From Timema cristinae (taxonomy: Eukaryota; Arthropoda; Insecta; Phasmatodea; Timematidae), in the NCBI GenBank assembly GCA_039000515.1, contig JBCFYV010000012.1:16324479-16388478 (forward strand): 64,000 nt of DNA. Reading direction: 5' to 3'. The notes below the pieces were generated by a model, which saw only the letters and a list, made by a program, of their open reading frames with translations, had not been told where the DNA came from and ran no database searches. Made by a program: the position numbers and the translations under genes. Positions 9,735 to 22,067 of the stretch are shown piece by piece. Within the stretch, counting starts at the first letter, position 1. Each line of letters begins with the position of its first letter.

Positions 9735-10450
9735 ATAAAGCAAGATTCGAACCTTAAACTCTTTCGGCCGCGGCCGTCTGGCTCTACACGAAACAAACGC
9801 TATAGCCAACACAGCGCAGGGTAAATTTTAGTGCGCGAAACTATATATTTTGTTGACATAATAAATAACATTTACACAAAGAAAATTAGTCACTTAAACT
9901 GTAAGCCGAAATTAGAGGAATTGCACCCGCATTTTGCAAGGAGGGAGAATGAAAAATCTATTAGAAAAAACTTTCAACATAAATTACTATGTAATATTAA
10001 ATACAACTTTAAATATCGTTTAATTTTAGAGAATATATTTTGTTGACATAATAAATACTGTAACCCTGAATTAGAGGAAGTGCACTCGCATTTTTCAAGG
10101 AGGTAGAATGGAAAATCTATTAGAAAAAACCTCCCACATAAATTCCTAGACCACCTAAACAATATATAATTTTCCTGCATGAGGATGTGGACCAGCATTT
10201 TGCAAGGAGGGAGAATGGAAAATCTATTAGAAAAAACTTTCAACATAAATTCCTATGTAATATTAAATACAACTTTAAATATTGTTTAATGTTAGAGAAT
10301 ATATTTTGTTGACAATAATAAATACTGTAATCCTGAATTAGAGGAAGTGCACCCACATTTTGCATAGAGGGAGAGTGGAAAATCTATTAGAAAAAACCTC
10401 CCACATAAATTCATAGACCACCTGAACAATATATAATTTTCCCGCATTCT
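9735..10450. repeat. SINE-derived tandem repeats inside the element
   Basis: A minus-strand tRNA-like head occupies ~9,735-9,830 (A box near TGGCTATAGCG, B box AAGGTTCGAATCTTGC). It is followed by 3-4 tandem units of about 140-150 bp containing GAGGAAGTGCACCCGCATTT, AAGGAGGGAGAATGG and AAATCTATTAGAAAAAAC. The same middle segment occurs in the SINE copies at 18,731 and 33,721. The array separates the polymerase gene from the spliced gene and probably displaced sequence between them. Confidence 0.65.
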
Positions 10451-10597
10451 CTTGTTCACTAAACGAACTAGTACAATTGACTTGAAATGAGCAGCTGACA
10501 AGAGGTTTCGAACTAGTACCGATATAACTATGTTTGCTTGAGCGGGAGAGAGCATGAGCTACACATATAGTATATTTTCAAACTAGTGGATACTTAC

Positions 10598-11139
10598 ATA
10601 TAAGCCTGTCGATGGTGTCCAAATCTGTCCAAACAGAGGGGGACGCTGGCGATAGGGGCGCAGGAGAGAGGATGCCTGGGACGGGCCTGAGTACGTCAGC
10701 GACGTCGTGCCTGGCACAGACCATTGGGGGCGCCTCCGGTTGGGTAGATGTCGGCACGCCTGTCGCTACGCTGCCCAGAAGGCCCTCATCCAGCCCATAT
10801 GGATCCCAGTAGTCTGAAATTAAATAAATACATATTAATTACCATTTACAGAAAATAAAAAACACACTGGCAAGTCTATCATAGGCAGCTAATTACCCAT
10901 GGACCAGTCACCATCCGCTCTACAAATCCCCTCATCTGTAAATTGCATCAACTGGTCCAGGTTAGTGGGATCCACAGGTTGCGCCGCCACGCCGAGCGTC
11001 ATGGGCTCCTCATCTAACAAATAAAAAGAGAATACCACTGTACAGACTGACATGATAATCAAATTAGAAACCATTAAAATATACAAAACGAATTAAACTT
11101 ACTCAAATTTATCCCGTTTTCCAGAGCGTTAAAACTCAT
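10598..11139 (-). CDS. spliced acidic, proline-rich gene at the right end (three exons visible)
   Basis: Three exons join in frame through consensus splice sites: 11,139-11,103 (ATG, then donor GTAAGT), 11,013-10,897 (acceptor TTTATTTGTTAG, donor GTAATT) and 10,813-10,598 (acceptor TTAATTTCAG, donor GTAAGT). Both introns visible between these exons are short (81-89 bp) and are phase 1. The 123 visible codons contain no stop and encode an acidic N-terminal part (LDQLMQFTDEGICRADGDWS), then WDPYGLDEGLLGS, a proline-rich stretch and VWTDLDTIDRLI. The acidic/aromatic composition resembles a transactivation or adaptor region, but no family is recognised. The last donor implies at least one more exon; an acceptor-like TGTGTAG near 10,560 opens a 70-codon frame that runs into SINE sequence. 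The ATG is ~60 bp from a TATA box just inside the terminal repeat, so it is probably an early gene of the element. Confidence 0.6.
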
Positions 11140-11198
11140 CTCGATCTTTATGTTAGCCAATTACAAATTGAAATGACCGAATGTAATGATCGGGGTTC

Positions 11199-11206
11199 TA
11201 TTTATA
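11199..11206 (-). promoter_or_regulatory. TATA box of right terminal promoter
   Basis: TATAAATA on the minus strand, ~60 bp upstream of the spliced gene's ATG at 11,139. It mirrors the TATA box at 497. Confidence 0.6.
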
Positions 11207-11225
11207 CCCCAGTCAAAAGATCTAG

Positions 11226-12400
11226 ACTTGTCCCAACTTGTCTTGTCTGCCCGCCAGCCTGGCGCCAGGGTTGCGACATAACACGCAATGATTTCGTCAT
11301 TGGGAAAACCCCAAGATTGTTTAGGTCAAGCTCTATTCTTGTCTCGTGAGCCGTTAAGCTGACGCCAGGGAAAACCCCCGTTGCCCGGGGCAATGGCCTC
11401 AATATCTATTCTTGTCTTGTCTGCCCGACATACTGGCGCCAGGGAAAAACCCTGTTGCCCCGGGCAATGACCTCGATATCTATTCTTGTCTTGTCGGGCC
11501 GACATATTGGCACCAGGGAAAACCAGATGCCCGAGGTAATGACCTCAATATCTATTCTTGTCTTGTCGGGCTGACATACTGGCGCCAGGGAAAAACCCCG
11601 TTTCCCGGGGCAATGACCTCAATATCTATTAACAATCTTCAAGAACCAACCTGTCCAGGGTTGGTAGTCGAGGGGGAGGGGGGAGGCGGATGTGGAAAGC
11701 AGGTCAAAATTGGTGGGGGAAGGAGGATATTTATAGCAACCAATCAGAGGAAAGTAGGTCACTCAAACATGGCGTCAGGGTGGCGAAGGAGGAGGGGGTC
11801 TCTGGAACAAATTACCACACTCTACCACAAAGCACCATAGCGCAAGGTTCATGCTGCTTGTTCCGGGACAGAGCCTTGTGACAGAAGAGCCGATGTTCAT
11901 TCTAGGCTTGTCAGCCATAGCGCAAGCTCCGTGCCGAGCCCTCCGTCAAACTGACGCCAGGGAAAACCCCCTTTGCCCGGGGCAATGACCTCAATATCTA
12001 TTCTTGTCTTGTCGGGCTGACATACTGGCGCCAGGGAAAAACCCGTTACCCTAGGGCATTGACCTCAATATCTATTCTTGTCTCAACTCGTCTTGTCTGC
12101 CCGCCAACCTGGCACCAGGGAAAACCAGATGACCGAGGCAATAACCTCAATATCTATTCTTGTCTTGTCGGGCCGACATACTGGCGCCAGGGTTGGGGGG
12201 AAGGCTGAGCCTTGTGACAGAGGAACCAATGTGGGAGGCGGATGTGGAAAGCAGGTCAAAATTGGTGGGGGAAGGAGGCTATTTATAGCAGCCAATCAGA
12301 GGAAAGTAGGTCACGGTACTCAAACAGGATGTTGCAACATAACACGCAATGATTACGTCACACAAATTGGGGTCAAAGGTCAAATTGGGGCCATACGTCC
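11226..12400. repeat. right terminal inverted repeat, complex and extended
   Basis: Positions 11,226-11,630 are the reverse complement of 1-458, with the same ~73-bp units. Three more units follow at 11,945-12,195. A ~95-bp segment with CCAATCAG and ATTTATAGC occurs twice (11,684-11,775 and 12,232-12,320). The CRE-like TGATTACGTCA recurs at 12,350-12,360. This indicates that the repeat continues to about 12,400, so ~0.8 kb of the left repeat should lie outside the window. Confidence 0.75.
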
Positions 12401-12420
12401 TGTAAGCTACTAGTTCCTCT

Positions 12421-12913
12421 GTTTGAGATGAACTTTTAAGTGATACAACATTAATTAATTTATTATATAATAATTATATTTAATAAGAATGGCACTGCAC
12501 AACCCGCTGTCCTTGGGGTAAGATAGCCTATTTAGGAAAATAATCAATATGCTGTCCTCCGCATGGATGAACCCATAGTCAAAGGCACCAGTCTCGTCTA
12601 GCTTGGATTGCCGGTGACTAGGAGGCAAGCTGCTGTTAGAATCTTGGCTAACTGTAGTAAAATATTTGTTCTTCCATTTTTTTATCACTCTCCTTCTATA
12701 GATGTTTGAGTAAACGTCATTTAAAATTCTACCTTCCTATTCCCACTCCATTAGTGTAATTAAATGCGTGAATTGTCTAGAAGGGTAGTTAGAGGTGGTG
12801 AAAAAATGTTCAGAATATTAGTGGTGCAACTAATAAAACTAACTAATAAAAACTAATAAAACAACTAATAAAAGTCGCATAGGATTCATTTAACACCAGA
12901 ATTAACTCACGTC
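12421..12913. other. AT-rich flank, nothing recognised
   Basis: The sequence changes abruptly from GC-rich to AT-rich after 12,420. ACTAATAAAA is repeated several times near 12,830-12,875. No gene seen. Confidence 0.5.
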
Positions 12914-13010
12914 AGTGACTACATGGTCTAAGGGGTCACTCTTGCAGTATACTAGATTGTCGATTAAGGGAAGATCGTGGTTCTATCACGGACAGGTTTA
13001 TGTGCCTCAC
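12914..13010 (+). repeat. tRNA-like SINE head
   Basis: A-box-like CATGGTCTAAGGGGTCAC and a B-box-like GATCGTGGTTCTATCACG. The spacing and wording match the tRNA-like sequences at 29,187 and 55,419. Confidence 0.5.
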
Positions 13011-13990
13011 TGTTCAGTTGGCCCTCGTATCTTTCCTCCACACTTTCACAGGCCGCGCCACCCACCCTCGCTACTGCCTGGCCTCCCCCCCCTCTTCCCA
13101 CACACACAATCCATGTTTTCTGAGCGCCCGTGATTACTCCACCTCAGTACACAGCGCCAGCGCTCGCTATTGGCCCACGTGAAGGACACTGTCTCTCACG
13201 TTTTCCCGCACCAATGGGAAGCCCCTGTTTTCCCCATCGGATAAGGCCAGGCAGCAGTGGAGGGTATATAACACTGTGATTTCTGGAGCTGTTTTGAGTG
13301 GGGACCCAACCCTGGTGAACTACATTTCAAAAGAGCATCAATAAATTGTCGTCATTTTGGAAAGAGCATTTTCATCGTCACTACCTATCCTTCCGCAACA
13401 ATCCCTTACCTCCCATCGCGACTCACGTTTCCGGGACTGTTCCTCTGCCTCTCACCGCAACTCACGTTGCCGGGAAAATTCCTTTGCCTCCCACCGCGAC
13501 TCACGTTGCCGGGACTCTGTCCTCTCACCCTCCAACCTGATCGTCCCTTCCGACGGTGACCTCACGGGATGGGATACACCCGCCACGCCGGCAAGGCCCA
13601 CCGACAGAAGACCCTAAAGAAGACAGTGGCAACCAAACAATACTCCACCCATAGACCCATCTTCTAAGATCCCGACTGCAACCAATAGACTTCCGAACGC
13701 CAACACTCCGCTCCAGCATCTCCAAGAGTCCCTGCCCCCGAGTTAGCTAATTCCTCCCTCAACTTCCCCTCGCACCGACCATCCGACCCCCACAAACTCC
13801 AATTTCCCCTTTTAGCCCTGAGGGCTACCATTTGCATACCCTAGTCACCCCAGAACCCGTCTATGTTTTTCCCCCATCTTCATTCCTTACCCCATCCACT
13901 GGACCCGCGAGATCAACGCCTAGAAACAAACGTCACCCGCAGACTGGACTTCGACTAGACAAAACCAGTTACCCCGAAGACGCATTGAAG
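13011..13990 (+). repeat. GC-rich, LTR-like promoter block (candidate solo LTR or retroelement 5' end)
   Basis: This is an isolated GC-rich block in AT-rich DNA. It has CCAATGGG near 13,211, GTATATAAC near 13,264 and an AATAAA near 13,340, in the order expected for U3-R. A ~43-bp unit containing GACTCACGTTGCCGGGA follows in three copies (13,410-13,520), then a C-rich leader. No gag or pol frame and no second LTR were found. The proline-rich frames here are low-complexity artefacts. Confidence 0.35.
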
Positions 13991-16900
13991 GGATAACAAG
14001 GTGTACTGAGAGTATTTATTCCTAAACGGTTTCCAATTATTTCTCCACGCAACTAAGGGTATACTTCTAAATTATAAATTCAAATTTCCCTATTTATAAC
14101 CAGCTAGCGTAAATAATACATTGGCATATAACCCGAATGGATAGTGAGATGCGGTGCTGGAAAAGAAAGAGTTACGATTTGATATTAAAAAGCAGTTGCG
14201 GTTCGTCCATAAGAGCTGCATAGTTGCAGCACTCCCATTAGTTATATATACATTTTATTTTAATTTAGTACAGTCAACTATAACACAGCCCAGACGATTA
14301 TAATTAATTTCAACATAGTTGATATTTGTAATTTTTACGGAAATTATATTGTGCTGTTGTGAAGAAAGGTTTTCTTTCCATGAGACTAGTCATGTGTTGA
14401 AACTCTCTCTGAACCTTTTGGACAGTGACGTGTTGGTGCAGAAGAGGAGGAGTTGGGTAAATGTACAGGCAATGACGTAGGATTGGAGCTGCAAGCATTT
14501 CAGAGCACCTTGAGAGCCACCGTTTAGCTTAAAATAGATTTTTGAAACTAATATTTCTGTTTCAATTCAATAATATATTCTCCCGTGTTTAACTATTTAT
14601 CTAATGAGTGCAGAAATGAATAGTAAAACAATAATATTTTTAATTAATTAATAGTTAAGATTTCTTGATTAAAATTTAAATTAAAAATAAAGGGCGTATT
14701 TTAACTAATACATCTAAGGACAAGTAGTAGTGATTTGATATTTAAACAATTTTATCCAGATATTAACTCAAAGCATTTGCTTTCCATTCAAAAGTATATG
14801 TGTATTTTAAAATATTATGTATGATCCTCTAAATTATAATTAACATATTTGAGTAATTTGCATTAAATTTAGTATCTAATATTTTTTCTAAGAACAGAAT
14901 CACTGGCTTTAACTACTAAGTATAATTTTGTGTTTATTAACTGCACATTGATACGTTTATAATATTTTTAATTATATGTTATATTTTTATATAATTTTAG
15001 AGATAAAAAAAGTTTTATTTTTTATTTTTTACAACTAAATAAATTATGTCGTCATTAATGTATTTCCTTTACATTAGGCTTACTACAGCCCACAAATATA
15101 TATATATATCATAATTGATATTTATATATATATATCATAATTGATATTTAAAGTTAAATTTGTTTAGTATGAATTCATCATGATGATTCAAGCGCGTTGT
15201 TGACCGTTTGAAAGAGGTTCCGTAAGCTCTTTATTAATATAGTAAGGATTCAAAATTGTAATGGTTTAAACTATTTGTTTAGTCAGAATTCACAATGGTG
15301 ATTCAGGCGCATTGGTAACCGTTTAAAAGAAGCTCTTTAAGCTCTTTATTACTATACTAACGATTTTTGATTGTTTTTGGGTCTCTTCCATACTAATTCC
15401 TATAAATGAATAATTTACTTTGAGATAGTGAAATATATTCTCAAATGTACTGCACATGTGCAGTCTCTAGCATATTTATATGTTTTTCAACACTCTTCAG
15501 CTTGCCTTGTGAGGCCCTGTATTTTTTATTTACCACTGTTGTTTTGCCTTGAATAAATAATTCAAATATTTCTTATAATTGAAATTGATTCTATTTCTTT
15601 GTTATATTAAATTGTTTAGATCCCGTCCACCCTCCATTAGGCTATTTGTTGCCGTAGCTATAAGAAATGGTGATCGGTACACACCACTAGCCACCACTGT
15701 TAAAAAGATCAAATCTATCAATACATTGTAATGATATCCTTTTTCCCGTCTTTAATTTGTTTGAGATCATATTTTAGAGTAAATATTTTCATATTTCTTC
15801 TTTTCAGCTAATTTAAATTAAACTCATATTTTCTATACTACAGCCATGTTTCTTTTCTTTATTTCGTTTATCTGCACGTGTCAAAAGCATGGTTTATTTC
15901 CGGGTTGTATTACGCAGCAATTAATAGCAGGTGCAGAGTAACGCTGCGTCTGTTTTTAATTTTCGCACTCGTAGAAAATAACCCCATTGGTCGATGGAAA
16001 GAAAACAAGTAGTGATCTGAGTTCGAGAGTAAAAAACTACAGGGCTCACAGTCCTCAGCTCAGCAAGACGCTAGTCTTGTAGAAGCTCTCCCACGCTTGG
16101 ATGTCTAATGTTTCGGACGATCATATCAAAATGTATGAATATATGGGCACACTGTCTATTTAATGTATATTATGTACAATGCTTACACGTTTGACAAAAC
16201 TGGCTCAACTGTAAATTTAAATTCATGTGAAAATAAACTAACTACACTCTGAAGCATATGGAGAGGTTTTTAGTATCTATAAACTAGCACCCACTCGTAT
16301 AGTGTATAGAAGGTGCAGTGTTAGAACATATAGTAAAACTAAACTTTATTTTACGTTCAATTTCATTTGTTTGTTTCCAGTAAACTCAAAAAGTGCTCAT
16401 CGGATAAAATTGGGAATTATTCTATTGTACTCCTTATCTTTATCATCAACGAGCAAAGCAATGTCAAAAACACTGACTGTTAGTGTAGTTACATTTATAT
16501 TTTAAATTTGTAGCAATTCAAATAAATTAAATTTTAATGAATATACCTTCTTTGGCAACAAAGGGTTTGGAAATATCACAAACCGTGAAGGTAGAATTCA
16601 TTTTTTTTAAGTTTTACTTTATTACCAAATCAACTGCAATCCAAAGTGCAACTAAGAATATATATTTTAATGTTAAATACTCAGAAATAATACATTTTGT
16701 GTTGGTTGTTTTATATTCACATTAATAAGCAAATCGTGAATCTTTAACAAATTAATAGAACTTACACCTAGGTAACGTTAAACATATTCATGTGACTTAA
16801 TCGTACATTTACATGGGTACATATACAGATAAATAGATTCATTCTCCCATTAGAAGGCAGACAATATTGATCAAAATTGTAAACAACAAACACCAGCACA

Positions 16901-17529
16901 AAGCCGACTATTTAAATGTTAAGAAATATATTTTAATAAATTTCATCTAATGTGATATTTTGTTTTGTTTGTACTTAATCCTTTCACTTACGGCTAAGTG
17001 GAAACACATTTCGGCTTTAGTGAACTTGGGACATTGTGAACCTAATATCTGTGTTCATAGTGGTTCACTAAAAGCGGAGTTGACTCTATAATGAGATATT
17101 GACGCCTTAAACCCTGTGACCTCCGGTGTGTGTAGTTTACAAACCCAAGAATATTAGAAAGGTAGTACCGTACTTCTCAAGTCTACGTATTGAAATCCCA
17201 AGTAATGCACCTAAAGTGTATTTTTTTAAATCAAATATGTCGGACATACGTGTCTGTGATAACCCTTCAATTGAGAAGTGCATCTTTAAGTTAAATTAGC
17301 CAAGCAATTTTTAACTTTAAACAAGTATTGATAGTAAGGTTATATCTTCTTGTTTATTATTTTTATTCCCGTCTCCTTATTTTATATACGCTTTAGTTTA
17401 TCCTTTATGACGACGCCATGTTTCGGTGACTTTTCACCATATTCAAGTCCTATTTGTATTAAAGATAATTGATTTTACTTCATACTATTGGAAAGTTTGT
17501 GAAATTTTATGGTTTTATATGGAATATTT
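13991..17529. other. AT-rich non-coding DNA
   Basis: No gene recognised. It holds a diverged direct duplication of about 85 bp (15,166-15,250 and 15,282-15,365, both with GATTCA..CGCGTTG or GATTCAGGCGCATTG and AAGCTCTTTATTA) and (AT)n patches near 15,100. Confidence 0.5.
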
Positions 17530-17572
17530 TTTAGTGAGATGATTTTCCTCATTTTAGGATCATCTCACTAAA
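17530..17572. repeat. short hairpin, 14-bp perfect stem
   Basis: TTTAGTGAGATGAT (17,530-17,543) and its exact reverse complement (17,559-17,572) around a 15-nt loop. Function unknown. Confidence 0.6.
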
Positions 17573-17622
17573 TGAGGGACATTTTCCAATTCTGGGATTT
17601 CTCCACAGTTATTTGAGATACA

Positions 17623-17889
17623 TGGTGACCTGGCGGTCTAGGGGTAAGGTGTTAAACTTCTGTGATGGAGGTCCGGGGCTCAATCCTCGGTCCCGGCACA
17701 GATTTATCTGATTTCCAAACCCTTCATTCAACTCTGACAAGACATCTTGTGAATGTGGGGAATGCCAGGCCTCCACCGTGGTTCGGATTCCACGTTAAAC
17801 TGTAGGTCCTTCATTTCATCTCACAATCGCCCTACCATTACACATTAGCGTAAGTGCGTATAACCCGAACGGGTAGTAAGACGTGGTGC

Positions 17890-17926
<37 letters not shown>
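17623..17926 (+). mobile_element. tRNA-derived SINE, family A, full length with target duplication
   Basis: The head has A-box TGGCGGTCTAGGGG and B-box GGGGCTCAATCCTCG. A body follows (GAATGCCAGGCCTCCACCGT), then the tail motif AACGGGTAGTAAGACG and (AAT)n. A perfect 12-bp target duplication, ATTTGAGATACA, flanks it at 17,611-17,622 and 17,927-17,938. Confidence 0.93.
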
Positions 17927-17927
<1 letters not shown>

Positions 17928-17938
17928 TTTGAGATACA

Positions 17939-18730
17939 AAATATCTTGTAGTTATAAAGTTCTAGGTCTATTATTATTAAAGATAAACTCATTTATTTAA
18001 AATATATTTTTAAAAAACCAATAGTTTTGAGCTCTAAGTAAATGTATAATATACTTTTTAATTCAGGTATTTGAAAATTAATTTGATTCAAATGCTCTTT
18101 GCTAGACAATTATATTTCTCTTTTCTCATTTTTTCTCCAACAGCGTGCCTATCTCTTAGTGCCATAGAGTAAGTAAGTGCATAGTATTTTATTTATGATC
18201 TTTGGTGTAGTGTTTCTACAATAATGTACTTACATACTTATAATTTAACTTCACAAATCTTACTAGTTTTAGTAAATGTGTATTTTAAGATAAAAGGTGG
18301 GAGAAAGTTTGTGCGGTGCACCGTACCATATTATGTTACATGTCTTAGTCAAATATTGTGTTCTATGGATTGCGTTCCTTTGTGAGCACAGTTTTTGGGC
18401 TGATTAATGCTTCTTTTCAAAGAGTATTTTTTAAATTTTTTGTTGACATATTTGTTTTTTATATTGGAAACTATATAAAGGAGTCGGATGTTGAACATCA
18501 TAATTTGAAATAGTTTTGACATTTGTATGTCTGCATTAATTATTTGACACATTTTTAAACATACTAGAAATCTAAAATTTAGCATGCCAATAGGGCTTAA
18601 AATAATATTTTATTTAAAAAAGTCCAAAATATGAAAATGTTATATGGTGGATTAAAAATAGTGGACTGAATTGGGCCAAACACATTGAAAATAATGCTTC
18701 TTTTTTAATACTTCAATTAATTATAATATT
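17939..18730. other. AT-rich non-coding DNA
   Basis: No gene, RNA or structured repeat recognised. Confidence 0.4.
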
Positions 18731-18974
18731 TAGCTCCACGTCTTACTACCCGTTCGTGTTATAAGCTTTAAGTACTAATTACGCTAATGAATTAGGAATT
18801 GGGAAGGTTGAATTAGAGGAAGTGAACCCGCATGTGCGTGGAGGGAGAGTGAAAAACCATTTAGGAAAAACCACCCCCAGTTCACCCGACCGAGATTCGA
18901 ACCTCGATCTCCCCGTCCTCAGCAGTCGGGCTCAACACGACAAGCGCGTTAGCCAACTACGCCTCAAGGCGGGT
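18731..18974 (-). mobile_element. tRNA-derived SINE, family B
   Basis: Reading on the minus strand: a tRNA-like head (TAGTTGGCTAACGCGC, then GAGGTTCGAATCTCGG), a middle with GGAGGGAGAGTG on the plus strand, and the tail motif AACGGGTAGTAAGACGTGG. Confidence 0.88.
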
Positions 18975-21076
18975 TTAATACTTCAAACAGTTACAGTTCG
19001 ATATAAATTTAATTTATTTGTACTCTTTAACAACCAATTATTTATGCTATGTTACTCTTCTTTATTTTTAACCATCACCAATAAACGAGAGTACAAATAT
19101 TGTGTAGGCCTATAGAGAAGATATAAAATAATCTTAAAAATAAATGTTAGCTTTCAACACATATTTAAATTATAATATCTATTTTGATACTGTGTAATGA
19201 TTTACCTATTTTTTTTACCTTTTGTAATACAATTTGAAACAATAAAGGATTACTGTTTATGTATAATTTGGTTATTTTTACCTGTGTATAATTTCATACA
19301 CTATAAAAGAAAAAAGTTACTTTATAGGTTTTCCCAAATAACAGGTATACCAGTTATATTTTCTGCACTTTCGAATTTTTGTGTTGTTTTAATTTCCTTC
19401 TGGGTAGTATAAATAATAAGAATACCAGATAAACCTTTTTACTAAGTAAATCTGTCTCTCAATTTGTTTGTATCCAGTAAACTATAAAAGTATTCATCGG
19501 ATCTAGAAGAGAATCTCACGCTAGTGCATCAGCGAGCGAATTAGTGCCAAAATAACTAGACGTAAGCAGTGGACATTTTGTCGCGGCTAGTATTTCAGGT
19601 GCATATGATGGAAAGTGATATAATCTGAGTTGTAGAGGGGGATGAGATGGGTTGAGTCCATTTTTCTTCTTGAATCTTCGTTAGCACATTAAACATTGCT
19701 CTTGAAGTTTCATTCTTTTCTATCATTTGAAATTGTCGGATGTCTTGATGTATTGTTTAATTCAGGTCAAGCCGCGAGCAAATGCTAATTGTTATATTAA
19801 TTAAAACTTCTCTCACACTCTTATTTGGGAAAATACTTGGAATAATAGCAATAATTCACTATCCGACCCCTCCAAAGTAGTTTCTGAACACATCACTGCC
19901 CTTATTTATTGTATTCTACTTGACCTCGATGGTCTTCGGGTAAAGTGCTTTCCTCAGGACCCGATGTTCTTGGGTTCAAACCAAGCCGGGGTTGACGGAT
20001 TTTTATTGAGCGATAAAAGTCCGTAGCATAGCTTCCTGCGTAGGGGAAGTAAAGCCGTCGGTCCCATGTCAATTGTAACACGCAAAAGAGCCCTGGAAAT
20101 TATGTGAAAATACCTTTACCAGTAAGATTGTTAGGCCCTTTCGAGCTCATTCGTAGAAATTCTCACGTGCTGATATAATAAAGTGGTTCTAAAGGTGCAT
20201 GTTAAATTCCTCAAATAAATAAATATTGGTTTCTACTAAAGGTAAGCGCACATTATGACTTATTGCATTGGATTGTGTCTTACCGTAGCTGCATGGAAAT
20301 TATCCCTGATCTGAGATTGTTCCCACTTTATATAAAACAATGAATAAATGATCTGGTACATTGCAATACAGACAGCCCTAGAGAGTTCCATCAATTAATT
20401 TACATTAATACAAATACGCATTCAGCCATTTTCCTGAGGCTAAATTAAAGTTACAATCTAGATATACCCATCCTCAACTAAGAATTGAGACAATTTTAAA
20501 GTGCCAAGAGCAACTTAAAAAATAATTGTAGCAGAGCCACAAATGTTAGATTTGATTTAAATCTACCTATCTTGTAACTAAATTGCAGAAAAAAAAACAA
20601 TACGAAATTAAACCATAAATAAATGGGACGACCCATTCACACAAACTTTCTCAAATTGTGTTTTACAGCTTCAAAGAAAATTTTAAAAAAACACGGTTTG
20701 AATAAACTATCCTTAAGTAGGTTTTACTCATAAAAACCAACAAATTATCTTTATTTAAACACGTTTTCAATAAATTACCCTTATGTAAGTTTTCTTCGGT
20801 AAAACAAACAGATCATCTTTATTTAAACCAATGTGCTCAAATATTTTTAACAGATTACAAATTTTCATAAATGTGTTATTTGTAAACTACAACTAATTTA
20901 AAATCATTTTTGATTTGAAAGATAAAAACATGTTCTTATTTTCAAATAAATTTAAAGATGACACCAGAAAAGGGGAATCAAAACCGGGACCTTAGACTTG
21001 ATGCGCTAATGCTCTACCAGTGAGGTGTCCAAGGATCGTTTCGTGCTAAGAGTTATTCTTCACTCCTTTTTTATTT
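18975..21076. other. AT-rich DNA with two isolated tRNA-like segments
   Basis: A plus-strand tRNA-like head lies at about 19,925-19,995 (GGTCTTCGGGTAAAGTGC, TGGGTTCAAACCAAGC) and continues as SINE-like body to ~20,100. A minus-strand one lies at about 20,965-21,040. No protein gene recognised. Confidence 0.45.
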
Positions 21077-21320
21077 AGCACAGTGTCTTACTACCTGTTC
21101 AGGCTATACGCTTAAGTACTAATTACATTGATGGATTTAAAATGGTAAAGATTGAAACTAGATTAAGTGAACCCGAATTTGCATGCAGGGGGAGTGGAAA
21201 ACCATTTAGTAAAACCACACCAGTTCACCCAACCAATATTCGAACTTCGATCTACCCTCTCTCGGTAGTCTAATTCAAGACGAAATTAGCGCATTAACCA
21301 AATACGCCACCGAGGTGGGT
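21077..21320 (-). mobile_element. tRNA-derived SINE, family B, diverged
   Basis: Same layout as the copy at 33,721: shared tail (GTGTCTTACTACC), GCATGCAGGGGGAGTGG middle, and minus-strand tRNA-like head ending in GCCACCGAGG. Confidence 0.8.
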
Positions 21321-21692
21321 TTTTTTATTTTCTATTTTAAGGCAAAGTCTGTGATAAACATCTGAATCTAATAGGGTACAAAGCGCTATTCTTATATATC
21401 AAGAAAAACTATTCTCGGATACCCATTTTGAATTCAATCTCCGAGACAAATTTCAAAAACCTCTAATTCTCTAAATTGTGTCGTTTATAAACTACCCTTA
21501 AACAAATTTATTTTAGAAAACTAAAAAAGCATTGTTAGTAAAATGGTCCCCCGATACAAATTTTAAACAAAATTGTTTGGAACCATTTTTAAAATATTTC
21601 AAATTATTTATAATCATTCATCAGTAAACTACCCTTTAAAGAATGTACACCCAAAAACCAATTAGGGTACCACCAGACTGGAGCGAGCGAAC

Positions 21693-22036
21693 GCCGGTGT
21701 GGCAGGACATATTTAGACTAGGAAATATTTAGGTAGTGGTTCTTTGTCAATGCCGCCATTTTGTTTTTTTAATTTCTTTGTCAACGTCACTTTTTTAATT
21801 TCTTATTCAACGCCGCTCTGAAGTTTTTAGGAAATCCTTAGACTAGGATTACCAAACCCTTCCTTCACCTCTGACAAGACATGTATTAATCACAACTTGT
21901 GACTGTGGGGAATGCCAGGCCTCCACCGTGGTTCGGATTCCACGTTAAACTGTAGGTCCTCCATTTCATCTCACAATCACCCTACCATTACACATTAGCG
22001 TAAGTGCGTACCCGAACGGGTAGTAAGACGTGGTGC

Positions 22037-22067
<31 letters not shown>

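Noticed and set aside
10292..10555. Minus-strand frame as the continuation of the spliced gene
   Set aside because: It lies in a different frame from the candidate fourth exon and is largely SINE-derived sequence.
11412..12413. Open frames of 110-142 codons across the right terminal repeat
   Set aside because: They translate the ~73-bp tandem units (repeating PTYWHQGK-type text) and are a repeat artefact.
13346..13617. Proline/histidine-rich frames (THVAGT repeats)
   Set aside because: They come from a 43-bp tandem repeat in the LTR-like block and have no other support.
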